Below are positions 7,577 through 14,409 of a stretch of 18,226 bases of DNA, one piece after another. Positions within the stretch are counted from its first letter, which is position 1; every line of letters begins with the position of its first letter. Below the pieces are notes generated by a model that worked only from the letters and a program-made list of their open reading frames with translations, did no database searches and was not told where the DNA came from. The stretch covers positions 1 through 18,226 of the forward strand of contig JAEWEG010000028.1 in the NCBI GenBank assembly GCA_023389575.1, read 5' to 3'. Both the position numbers and the translations under genes were made by a program. This DNA comes from Chloroflexota bacterium. GTDB taxonomy: Bacteria; Chloroflexota; Chloroflexia; Thermomicrobiales; UBA6265.

Positions 7577-8512
7577 TCAGGACGGGCGTCCACCCAGGCG
7601 AATACGGGGGTCGAGGAAGGTGTAAAGCACGTCGGTGATGATGTAGGTGATACCCCACAACACGGCGATGAGCAGGACGAGCGCGAGAATCATTGGATAG
7701 TCCCTGGATTGGGCGCTGGTGACGAAAAACCGGCCGAGACCCGGGATGCGGAACGTGGCCTCGATGAAGATCGAGCCGGTGAGGATGTTCGGGATCTCCG
7801 GGACGAGGATGGTGACGAACGGGATGAGGGCATTCCGGCAGACGTGCCAGATCATGACCTTGCTCTCTCGGAGACCCTTGGCGCGCGCTGTGCGGACATG
7901 GTCCGAGTGCATGGCCTCGAGGATGCTCGACCGGGTGTACCGGGCGACCAAAGACATCGGGGCCAGCGCATAGGCGATGACCGGCATGATGTAGTGCTGT
8001 GGCTTGCCCCAGCCGCCGGGTTCGAGCCAGCCGAGGTAGATGCTGAAGAAGAGGATGAACCAGATGCCGATGACGAAGTTCGGCACGCAGATGCCAAGCG
8101 TGGCCATGAAGGTGACGGCGTAATCGACCCATCCGTTCTGCCTGCGGGCGGCGATGAAGCCCAGCAGGGACCCGAGTCCATACGCAAGGATGATGGTGGG
8201 TATGCCGATGCGAATGGTGATCGGCCAGGCGCGGCCGATCAGTTCGATCACCGTCTCCGTGGGGCTCTGGAACGGGATGCCGAAGTCACCCTTGAGCACA
8301 TTGCCCATGTACTTGAAGTACTGGACGACGAGCGGTTGATCCAGGCCATATTTGGCGTACTGCGCCGCGCGAGTCGCCTCTGGCAAGCGTCCCTTTTCGT
8401 CCGGCGCGAACGGACCTCCGGGGACCGCGTGCATGAGGAAAAAGGCGATCACCGAAACAGCGAGAAGCACGAAGACAAGCCCGGCGAGGCGGCCAAGGAT
8501 GTATCTTCCCAA
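7577..8512 (-). CDS. peptide-type ABC transporter permease, DppB/OppB-like
   Basis: A 311-residue inner-membrane permease, first gene of the importer block. The start codon is TTG at 8512, preceded by GGGAGG with a 5-nt spacer; a nearby ATG at about 8526 is followed by a stop after two codons, so TTG is the only sensible choice. MGRYILGRLAG opens the first membrane segment (about 9-29). LDQPLVVQYFKYMGNVLKGDFG (split here for clarity at residue 57 onward: LDQPLVVQYF, KYMGNVLKGDFG) is the typical DppB periplasmic loop. BPD_transp_1 spans about 97-305. The EAA loop is at 205-231 (HVRTARAKGLRES then NALIP). ITDVLYTFLDPRIR near the C-terminus is a family signature. It pairs with the DppC-like permease. 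TTG initiation may keep permease levels low. Confidence 0.95.
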   Translation of the reverse strand: MGRYILGRLAGLVFVLLAVSVIAFFLMHAVPGGPFAPDEKGRLPEATRAAQYAKYGLDQPLVVQYFKYMGNVLKGDFGIPFQSPTETVIELIGRAWPITIRIGIPTIILAYGLGSLLGFIAARRQNGWVDYAVTFMATLGICVPNFVIGIWFILFFSIYLGWLEPGGWGKPQHYIMPVIAYALAPMSLVARYTRSSILEAMHSDHVRTARAKGLRESKVMIWHVCRNALIPFVTILVPEIPNILTGSIFIEATFRIPGLGRFFVTSAQSRDYPMILALVLLIAVLWGITYIITDVLYTFLDPRIRLGGRPS

Positions 8513-8640
8513 ATTATCCTCCCATGGCGATTCGCCAGTGTCGGCTTAGGCAGAGTGGATATGCGTGAACGCCCCACTGTCGCCAGGACCCTGAGTCGCC
8601 CGCCATCGTCGCCGGGGCTGTACGTCACGTTGCGAGTTGG

Positions 8641-8672
8641 ATAGTAGCACGCTTTCTGGAGGGCGGAGCCAA
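8641..8672 (-). promoter_or_regulatory. possible promoter of the ABC importer block
   Basis: On the minus strand TGCTACTAT (8649-8641) matches an extended -10 (TG-N-TACTAT, 4 of 6 in the hexamer). TTGGCT (8672-8667) is a possible -35, with 17 nt to TGCTAC or 20 nt to TACTAT. Transcription would start about 120 nt upstream of the TTG at 8512. Judged by eye only. Confidence 0.3.
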
Positions 8673-8718
8673 GTTTTGCATTGGCGCACGTTCCCGAATT
8701 GGAGAGCCGGTTCGCCGC

Positions 8719-8735
8719 CTGTGCGTTTCGCACAG
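8719..8735. promoter_or_regulatory. inverted repeat, candidate operator in the divergent spacer
   Basis: CTGTGCG (8719-8725) and CGCACAG (8729-8735) form a perfect 7-bp inverted repeat with a TTT centre. It lies between the divergently transcribed importer and SDR genes, a usual place for a shared dimeric regulator. No regulator gene lies next to it, and the motif is not one I can assign to a family. Confidence 0.4.
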
Positions 8736-8861
8736 TTCAGGGTGGATACTCATGGTGTTCGGAGCACCCCGAGGGCGGGTATCATCCCCCGAACTGGCGG
8801 CACGGTATTCGTGCCAGGGACGGGGCTCGCGATAGCGGTGAGCCGTGGAAAGAGGACTATC

Positions 8862-9620
8862 GTGGACACCGCGAACGGCAAGCAGATTCATGAAACAGGC
8901 GGAGCGGTGGGCCTGGTGACGGGCGGCTCCCGGGGAGTTGGCGCCTCGACGGCCCGCTTCCTTGCCGGCAGGGGCATCAACGTTGCGGTGAACTACCGGG
9001 ACAAGGCTCGACGCGCCGAGCAGGTGGTCGCGGAGGTCGAGTCACACGGTGTCGAGGGCCTGGCGGTGCGGGCCGACATGACCGACGCTGGCTCGGTGGC
9101 GGACATGCTGTCGGCGGTGAAGGAACGGTTCAGCCGGCTCGACCTGCTGATCCTGAACGCCAGCGGTGGCCTCGAGAAGGACGTGGCCGAGGACTACGCG
9201 ATGCGGCTCAACCGTGACGCGCAGGTGAACCTGGTGCGCGAGGCCATGCCGATGATGGCCGCCGGCGGCAAGATCGTGTTCGTGACGAGCCACCTGGCGC
9301 ACTTCCATGGCGAGCAACCGGTGATGGACGAGTACGAACCGGTGGCGGCCAGCAAACACGCCGGTGAAAAGGCATTGCGAGCCATGATCCCGGAGTTCGA
9401 GGCGGCCGGGATTGGCTTTGTCGTGGTGAGCGGCGACCTGATCGAAGGGACGATCACGCCCAAGCTCCTGAACCGGATGCGGCCTGGCGTGATCGATGAG
9501 CGGCGGTCGCAAGTGGGATGGTTGCCCACGACCGACGACTTCGCGAAGGAAATCGTGGACGCGGCGCTGTCGACCGAGCTGGCGAACGGCGACACGGTCT
9601 ACGTGGGCAGCATCGACTGA
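8862..9620 (+). CDS. short-chain dehydrogenase/reductase family protein with atypical active site
   Basis: A 252-residue Rossmann-fold SDR protein. The GTG at 8862 is chosen because AGAGGA precedes it by about 5 nt and it gives the usual SDR length; the longer frame from 8637 has no supporting site. TGGSRGVG (20-27) is the classical TGxxxGxG cofactor loop; R24 and the later NYRDKARR favour NADP(H). NASG (99-102) replaces the usual NNAG. VFVTSHLAHFHG contains S143 at the catalytic serine position. The usual YxxxK is altered: the segment reads EYEPVAASKHAGEKAL, with K165 preceded four residues earlier by V161, while the nearest tyrosine is Y158. The protein may use Y158, act on an unusual substrate, or be non-catalytic. 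Its 3' end overlaps the convergent DUF2851 gene by 22 bp. Confidence 0.9.
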   Translation: MDTANGKQIHETGGAVGLVTGGSRGVGASTARFLAGRGINVAVNYRDKARRAEQVVAEVESHGVEGLAVRADMTDAGSVADMLSAVKERFSRLDLLILNASGGLEKDVAEDYAMRLNRDAQVNLVREAMPMMAAGGKIVFVTSHLAHFHGEQPVMDEYEPVAASKHAGEKALRAMIPEFEAAGIGFVVVSGDLIEGTITPKLLNRMRPGVIDERRSQVGWLPTTDDFAKEIVDAALSTELANGDTVYVGSID

Positions 9621-11062
9621 ACCACCGCCGGCTGCGTTGAGCGCTGGCGCTTGCGGTCGGCGATGACCTCGGCCGCGATGGGACATTCGTAGCAGCGGCG
9701 TGGGGCGCAAAGCGTCCGGTCGAGGTGCAGGAGCCCTTGCAGAGCCCGCTCCCCGATGGGGCCGATGGGAATGTCTCCGGCCGCCTGGGCCAGCGCGCGG
9801 CGCGCGGGACGTGACCACTCGGATCTGGGCAACTCTGCCCAGATCCGTGAGACTGCGTCCTCGAGTTCGTGGTCTTCGTTGTGGCTCGCCGCCGCCATGA
9901 ACACGGGCAAGATCACCGACCCGACGATGGCGATAGCTCGGGGCCGACCCAGTTCGGGTGGTGACTCGCTCCGGCACAGGTCCCGCAGCGCCTCGACGGG
10001 ATCACGCCCATCGCGAATGGCTTCGCCCAGCCGGATGGATGGATCGCCGTGGGTCGCGGCGAGGAGATTGGCGAGGGTGGCCAGCCGCGCGGCGGGATGG
10101 TTGGCGGGGCGCGTGCGGGCGGTGGTCCAGGCGGTGGCCGGGAGCCGATCTGGCGCGTCCGGTTCGAACTCGAACCTCCAGAGGCGCTCGATGGCGGCCA
10201 CCCGATCCGGGTGGAAACCGGCGCGCGCGGCGTCGGAAGGCGAGATCGGCAGGAATCCGGCGAGCCCGAACAGCATGGCCCTCGCCACCTCGGACCGGCG
10301 ATGCGATGCGGCGTTCGCGATGCGCGCCGGCCCGCCACTATCGAGGAATCGCTCGCAGAGGCGGGTCATGGGCTCGCGGTTCATGGTGTAGCCGAATGCG
10401 TCGAACAGGCCGCCGAGCAGGACCGTGGGCAGGGGCTCGACGGTGAGGTTTCCGGCGTGGCGGGCAACCCGTTCGGAGAAGCGCGCGTCGCCGAGCCGAA
10501 CAATGGCGCCGCGAATGCGTTCCGGTTCTCGCTGGGCCAGGCTGGCGGCGCAGACCTCGCTTCCGAGTTCGGACCAGATCGCGGGTAACTCCTGATCGAT
10601 GGTGAAGAGCTGCTGGTCGTCGATGTCGAGGACGACGGTGGGGACGATCGCGCCGTCCTCGCGCCGAGTTTCGGCGAGATCGGCGCGGGAGACGACATGG
10701 AGGATGACGTCGTTGTAGCGCGGGTCGAGGTGGTGGCCGTGACGAACCCAGTCGCTGGCGTTGAGGTGGATTTCAATGGCGCCGGTAACCACCTGGCGGG
10801 AGTCGATCTCCAGCATGGCATCGGCGAAGTCCGGACCGAACCCATGGGACCAGTTGCCCCGGAACACCACTCGCAGCGGGATGCCGGCGGTGGTGGTGAG
10901 GGTGCTCGCCATTCCGCCGTACCAGGCGGCGCTGAGGGCCAGCTCGCGAACAGGTGGGCGAGCCGGAGGAGGCGAGGATTCGGCAGCCAGTGGCAACTGT
11001 TGGCTCATCGGGTGACCGCTTCCATGGTTGTGATACGAACGGATGTTCTCCAGTTCGCCCAT
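9599..11062 (-). CDS. DUF2851 family protein
   Basis: Up to 487 residues. The family is recognised from NWSHGFGPDFADAMLEID (70-87), GAIEIHLNASDW (94-105) and HGHHLDPRYNDVILHVV (108-124), the conserved N-terminal core of DUF2851, plus the later AMLFGLAGFLP segment. The C-terminus has CAPRRCYECPI, giving C452, C457 and C460 (C-x4-C-x2-C), also typical of the family as I recall it. Function is unknown. The arrangement GPD, then 18 residues, then E-I-H resembles the PD-(D/E)XK nuclease core; this is inference. Start uncertain: ATG at 11062 has only a weak AGG 4 nt upstream; ATG at 11008 would give 469 residues starting at MSQQLPLAAE. It lies 73 nt downstream of the Fe-S scaffold gene, same strand, and overlaps the convergent SDR gene by 22 bp. 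Confidence 0.85.
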   Translation of the reverse strand: MGELENIRSYHNHGSGHPMSQQLPLAAESSPPPARPPVRELALSAAWYGGMASTLTTTAGIPLRVVFRGNWSHGFGPDFADAMLEIDSRQVVTGAIEIHLNASDWVRHGHHLDPRYNDVILHVVSRADLAETRREDGAIVPTVVLDIDDQQLFTIDQELPAIWSELGSEVCAASLAQREPERIRGAIVRLGDARFSERVARHAGNLTVEPLPTVLLGGLFDAFGYTMNREPMTRLCERFLDSGGPARIANAASHRRSEVARAMLFGLAGFLPISPSDAARAGFHPDRVAAIERLWRFEFEPDAPDRLPATAWTTARTRPANHPAARLATLANLLAATHGDPSIRLGEAIRDGRDPVEALRDLCRSESPPELGRPRAIAIVGSVILPVFMAAASHNEDHELEDAVSRIWAELPRSEWSRPARRALAQAAGDIPIGPIGERALQGLLHLDRTLCAPRRCYECPIAAEVIADRKRQRSTQPAVVQSMLPT

Positions 11063-11135
11063 GGTACCTGAACCGTGTCAGGCGGACAACCGATTGGAAT
11101 TGGTTGAAAGGACGTCGTCGAAAGGGACCTGGCGG

Positions 11136-11576
11136 TTAGTTCTGGAAGGTGGGCGGGTCGCTGGCCGCGGCGTCCGCGTCGATGCCGGCCCGGGTCTTGT
11201 CCTTGCGGTACTGGTCGACGGCGGCCTGGACGGTGCCAAGCGCGAGCGTGGCGCAGCGGACGCGGCTCTTGACCACGTCGTCGCCCATTTCCTCGACCAT
11301 CGTGCTGGTGCCGAGTTCCTTGACCTCATCCATGGTGAGACCAGTGACGAGTTCGGAGATGATGGAGCCGCCGGCCTGGCTGATGGTGCAGCCTTCGCCC
11401 TCAAAGCTGGCTTCAGAGATGCGGCCCTCGTCGTCGATTTTCAGGTAGACGGTGATCAGGTCCCCACAGCCGGGGTTGCCCCCGCCAAGCTGGACATCGG
11501 CGTCTTCCATCCGGTGTCGATTGCGCGGATTCTGGAAATGGTCAAGGATGTATTCGATGTATTCCTGGCGATCCAA
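11136..11576 (-). CDS. sufU: NifU/SufU-family Fe-S cluster assembly scaffold
   Basis: A 146-residue scaffold or sulfur-acceptor protein for Fe-S assembly in the cytoplasm. The start is TTG at 11576; no ATG or GTG lies upstream in frame within the gap, and the next residues (YIEYILDHFQNPRN) are the normal N-terminus of the family. Conserved ligands: C37 in GNPGCGD, D39, C63 in GEGCTISQA, and C108 in SRVRCATLAL. The GEGCTIS text is SufU-like, but the spacing of C63 to C108 (45 residues) is close to IscU and lacks the roughly 20-residue insert of Bacillus SufU. The C-terminal 20 residues are a polar tail. No SufS, SufB, SufC or SufD is visible; the neighbour upstream is a sulfurtransferase. Ribosome site is poor. 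Family call is secure, IscU-versus-SufU subtype less so. Confidence 0.93.
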   Translation of the reverse strand: MDRQEYIEYILDHFQNPRNRHRMEDADVQLGGGNPGCGDLITVYLKIDDEGRISEASFEGEGCTISQAGGSIISELVTGLTMDEVKELGTSTMVEEMGDDVVKSRVRCATLALGTVQAAVDQYRKDKTRAGIDADAAASDPPTFQN

Positions 11577-11637
11577 GATGAGTGTCCCGTTTCGTTGATG
11601 CGGATTCCTGTTATCGAGCCGTGGTGAAGCAGGTGGG

Positions 11638-11666
11638 GCGTCGGCCGGCGACTGACCGGCCGACGC
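11638..11666 (-). terminator. 11-bp hairpin downstream of the sulfurtransferase gene
   Basis: GCGTCGGCCGG (11638-11648) pairs perfectly with CCGGCCGACGC (11656-11666) around a 7-nt loop. On the minus strand it begins 11 nt after the sulfurtransferase stop and ends about 60 nt before the Fe-S scaffold start. No U-tract follows. It probably ends or attenuates the sulfurtransferase transcript, or stabilises its 3' end. Confidence 0.55.
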
Positions 11667-11677
11667 GGGGCGACGAC

Positions 11678-12571
11678 CTAGCTGGCCGGACCCTTCTCGA
11701 TGGGCACATCGACGAGGCTGCCGTACTCGGTCCAGGAGCCGTCGTAGTTGCGGACGTTCTCGTAGCCGAGGAGGTAGGTGAGGACGAACCAGGTGTGGCT
11801 GGAACGCTCCCCGATGCGGCAGTACGCGATGATCTCACGGTTCGGGTCGATGCCAACGTTCTGGTAGAGGGTCTTCAGTTCCTCGAATGGCTTGAAGGTG
11901 CCGTCCGGTTGGGCGGCGGTGCCCCAGGGCACGTTCTTCGCGCCCGCGACGTGGCCGGCGCGCTGCGCGCCCTCCTGCGGGTAGCCAATGGCGTGGAGGA
12001 GTTCACCGGTGTATTCGGCTGGCGAGCGGACATCGACGAGGTTCGGCTGTCCCGACTCGACCTGCTTGAGCACATCGGCGCGGAAGGCGCGAATCGAGCC
12101 ATCCGGATCCTTGGCGGTGTAGGTGGTGGGTTCGTAGCTCGGGATATCGCGGGTGTATTCGCGGCCCTCGGCTTCCCATTTCACGCGGCCGCCGTCGAGC
12201 ACGCGAACATCGTCGTGGCCGTAGTACTTCAGCAGCCAGAAGCCGTAGGTGGCGTACCAGTTGTTCTTGTCTCCGTAGAAGATGACGGTGGTGTCGTTGG
12301 CGATGCCGCGCTCGCTCATCAGCGCTTCGAACTGTTCCTTGTTGACGAAGTCGCGCTTGAGCTGGTCCTGCATCTGGGTTTCCCAGTCGAGCTTGACCGC
12401 GCCCGGAATGTGCCCGATGTCGTACAGGAGGATATCCTCATCGGACTCGACGACGCGAATCGAGGGATTGTCGAGATTCTCGGCGAGCCACTCGGTGGAG
12501 ACGAGAACCTCTGGGTGAACGTAGTCGGCGAACCGGGGGTCCGTGGAGGTTGCTTCCTGAGTTGAGGACAT
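11678..12571 (-). CDS. thiosulfate sulfurtransferase (rhodanese), CysA2/SseA-like
   Basis: A 297-residue two-domain rhodanese that moves sulfane sulfur from thiosulfate or a similar donor onto an acceptor through a cysteine persulfide. The N-terminal domain (about 20-140) is inactive: its loop reads YGDKNNWYA with D101 where the cysteine would be. The C-terminal domain (about 160-290) carries CRIGERSS (251-258) with catalytic C251, then HTWFVLTYLLG and NYDGSWTEYGSL, closely matching mycobacterial CysA2/CysA3 as I remember it. The ATG at 12571 has AAGG about 10 nt upstream. It lies 101 nt upstream of the Fe-S scaffold gene on the same strand, suggesting a sulfur-delivery link, though a hairpin separates them. 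A candidate operator lies 38 nt upstream of the start. Confidence 0.95.
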   Translation of the reverse strand: MSSTQEATSTDPRFADYVHPEVLVSTEWLAENLDNPSIRVVESDEDILLYDIGHIPGAVKLDWETQMQDQLKRDFVNKEQFEALMSERGIANDTTVIFYGDKNNWYATYGFWLLKYYGHDDVRVLDGGRVKWEAEGREYTRDIPSYEPTTYTAKDPDGSIRAFRADVLKQVESGQPNLVDVRSPAEYTGELLHAIGYPQEGAQRAGHVAGAKNVPWGTAAQPDGTFKPFEELKTLYQNVGIDPNREIIAYCRIGERSSHTWFVLTYLLGYENVRNYDGSWTEYGSLVDVPIEKGPAS

Positions 12572-12603
12572 TGCTCGTACCTTTCATGTGCTTAGCGGTC
12601 ACT

Positions 12604-12632
12604 TTCCTATCTGTAGTATACAGATCGGTCAA
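12604..12632 (-). promoter_or_regulatory. probable promoter with overlapping inverted repeat, upstream of the sulfurtransferase gene
   Basis: An inverted repeat ATCTGTA (12609-12615) / TACAGAT (12619-12625) with a 3-bp centre sits 38-54 nt upstream of the ATG. On the minus strand TTGACC (12632-12627) is a good -35 (5 of 6), and 17 nt further is TAGGAA (12609-12604), a poor -10; the repeat occupies the spacer almost exactly. Alternatively TATACT (12620-12615), inside the repeat, is the -10. Either way a dimeric regulator bound here would block or remodel polymerase. The regulator family cannot be told from the motif. Confidence 0.5.
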
Positions 12633-12747
12633 GCCAGCCGATACGCCGGGATGCGATGTCATGTCCGCCGCGAATTCCCCGGCCGCGCCAAAGTCGAATG
12701 GGCGGCGCATCGGGTGACGAGTCCCGTCCCTTTTAGCGGGGGCGCTG

Positions 12748-14409
12748 TTATTCGCCGGGAACGGCACCCTCGATGCCCATGGCCAGGTCGGTGTCCTCCA
12801 GCCAGATACGCGAGGCCCACAGCGTGTAGGCATATGGCCGGCCTGACGCACTGATGCCGCCCCACCAGGCGTAGAAGACCTCTCCCTCGGGTACATCGAC
12901 ACCGGTGCGATCGGGGTTGGACTCGTCCGGGAGACGGTGGCGCGGCGTTCCGCCATTTCGCGTGACGCGGACGTCGCGACCGATGAAGTAGAACCAGCCT
13001 TCCGACTGTGTGTGGACGGCGGCGGGAATGTGTTCGTCGGGCCGTCCCTTGAAGGCGTCGAGTTCCGGAATGCGGATCGGTTGGCTGAAGCCGGGTTCGA
13101 TCGGTTCGGGGTGAATGGGCGTTGGCCCCTGTCCCGAGGAGCCGGTGCCCGCGCCCGAGCGGCCGAACTCTTCCTCGATGGCGTCCAGGATGGCTTCGCA
13201 GTAGGTGAATTCGACCCAGCGGGGATCGCGAATGTACGCCGCCTCGCGGGGGACATCGATGCTGCCCGCCTCGGCGATGACGCGAAACGTGTGCGCGCGC
13301 CATTCCTCCACGCCGAGCATCTCGCCGAGCCGGAAGCCGTTGCGATGGGCGACCGCCCCGGTTTCGCGTTCGCTCATCACGCCGGGTTCGTCCAGCCACG
13401 ACTGAAACGCAAGCAGCCCGACGGAACCGGTGGCGTGCACGTGGTTCTTGATCCGCCGACAAAGCCGGACGTCGCCGGGATTGTCTCGCTTGCGGAAAGG
13501 CGCGGTCCAGCCATCGGGGTGGATGAAGTGCGCTCCCGGAGCGCCGCCACCGTTGTAGTGCATGAAGATGACGACATCGACCGTGCCATGGATGCGCTCG
13601 ATGTTGCGCACCCCGATCCTGGCGGCGGACTGGCGGTCCGTGTTGCTCCAATCCGGTTCGTCGTCGTTGTCGTGCTCGGCGATGAGTTCGGCCACGATGC
13701 CGCGTGCGCGGGCACGGCGCTGCAGTGCGCGAGCCGCGCCAGGCGACCAATGGATTTCGTCGCGGGCGCCGCCACGCCCGGTGTTGCGGTGACCCATGCC
13801 GATGGCGATCACCACCGGGCGGTCGCGATCGCCCCGGACCGGATTGCGGCCCGGCCCTCCGGAGGTTCCCGGGTTCGCGGAGAGAAGGCCGGCGGCGTCA
13901 AGCCGCTCGAGCCAGCGGACGAGCTTCGAGCCATAGAGGGGATCGGCGGCCCATGTACCGGCGAGATCTCCCAGGGTGGTGGCGACGCGGGCCATCCCGG
14001 CGGCCAGCGCGGCGTCCCAGCGAGGATCGTCCTCGCGGCGGAACCCGGCGCGGATATCGTCGCCGGCGGTGTAGAGGCCTATGTGAAGCACATGGGCGCG
14101 GGCGGCCGCCTCACCGGTTCGGAAGTCGCGGCTGGCGGCGTTCTGGGCCAGATCGCCGGTAATGCCGATGCCGGCGGGGTTGAGACGGGAGTTCCACCAC
14201 TCGGATGTCCAGCCTCCCGTTTCATGGGCGCTCTGGGCGGCGAGTATGGCGGCGTTCAGGTTGTAGACGGGCGCGAGCCTATAGAGGGTGTCGAGATAAA
14301 CGCGGAGATCGTCCGGGCGACTGGCTCCGTTGCCAATAGCCCAGTTGGCGAGCGAGGCGTGGTCGCCCAGGGAATCGCCCTGGAGGTGGGTGTCGACGGT
14401 GAAGGCCAT
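12748..14409 (-). CDS. peptidoglycan hydrolase: glucosaminidase-like plus amidase-like domains, no signal peptide
   Basis: A 553-residue protein; the ATG at 14409 has AAGGAG 9 nt upstream. Domain 1 (about 45-175) resembles a glucosaminidase/lysozyme-like fold: ILAAQSAHETGGWTSEWWN with E63 as the likely catalytic acid, then LNPAGIGITG. A Gly/Pro/Arg-rich linker follows (178-197). Domain 2 (198-415) resembles a divergent zinc-dependent N-acetylmuramoyl-L-alanine amidase (Amidase_3-like): VVIAIGMGHRNTGRGG with H207, E218, and VVIFMHYNGGGAPG with H284. A second linker (416-445) leads to a beta-rich C-terminal domain (about 450-545, GWFYFIGRDVRVTR and VFYAWWGGISASG), perhaps wall-binding. The N-terminus (MAFTVDTHLQGDSLGDHASL) has no signal peptide or membrane segment, as in phage endolysins, but no phage genes are nearby. 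Domain calls are by motif; the amidase call is the less certain. Confidence 0.75.
   Translation of the reverse strand: MAFTVDTHLQGDSLGDHASLANWAIGNGASRPDDLRVYLDTLYRLAPVYNLNAAILAAQSAHETGGWTSEWWNSRLNPAGIGITGDLAQNAASRDFRTGEAAARAHVLHIGLYTAGDDIRAGFRREDDPRWDAALAAGMARVATTLGDLAGTWAADPLYGSKLVRWLERLDAAGLLSANPGTSGGPGRNPVRGDRDRPVVIAIGMGHRNTGRGGARDEIHWSPGAARALQRRARARGIVAELIAEHDNDDEPDWSNTDRQSAARIGVRNIERIHGTVDVVIFMHYNGGGAPGAHFIHPDGWTAPFRKRDNPGDVRLCRRIKNHVHATGSVGLLAFQSWLDEPGVMSERETGAVAHRNGFRLGEMLGVEEWRAHTFRVIAEAGSIDVPREAAYIRDPRWVEFTYCEAILDAIEEEFGRSGAGTGSSGQGPTPIHPEPIEPGFSQPIRIPELDAFKGRPDEHIPAAVHTQSEGWFYFIGRDVRVTRNGGTPRHRLPDESNPDRTGVDVPEGEVFYAWWGGISASGRPYAYTLWASRIWLEDTDLAMGIEGAVPGE

Larger units (their letters stand above)
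8513..8861. other. 349-bp divergent spacer between the importer block and the SDR gene
   Basis: No gene is supported. It holds a possible minus-strand extended -10 at 8641-8649 and a 7+7 inverted repeat at 8719-8735. An open frame covers the right part (from 8637) but lacks a ribosome site until the GTG at 8862. Both the importer genes and the SDR gene should be transcribed from here. Confidence 0.6.

Noticed and set aside
8637..8861. Upstream extension of the SDR gene to 8637
   Set aside because: It would add 75 residues before the Rossmann fold, covers the promoter region, and has no ribosome site, whereas the GTG at 8862 has AGAGGA close by.
11582..12565. 327-codon plus-strand open frame opposite the sulfurtransferase
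   Set aside because: Shadow of a gene that matches mycobacterial CysA2 closely, including the catalytic CRIGERSS loop.
12748..14409. Prophage remnant suggested by the endolysin-like hydrolase
   Set aside because: No integrase, holin, structural, terminase or attachment-site sequence is visible on either side, and base composition looks like that of the neighbours.
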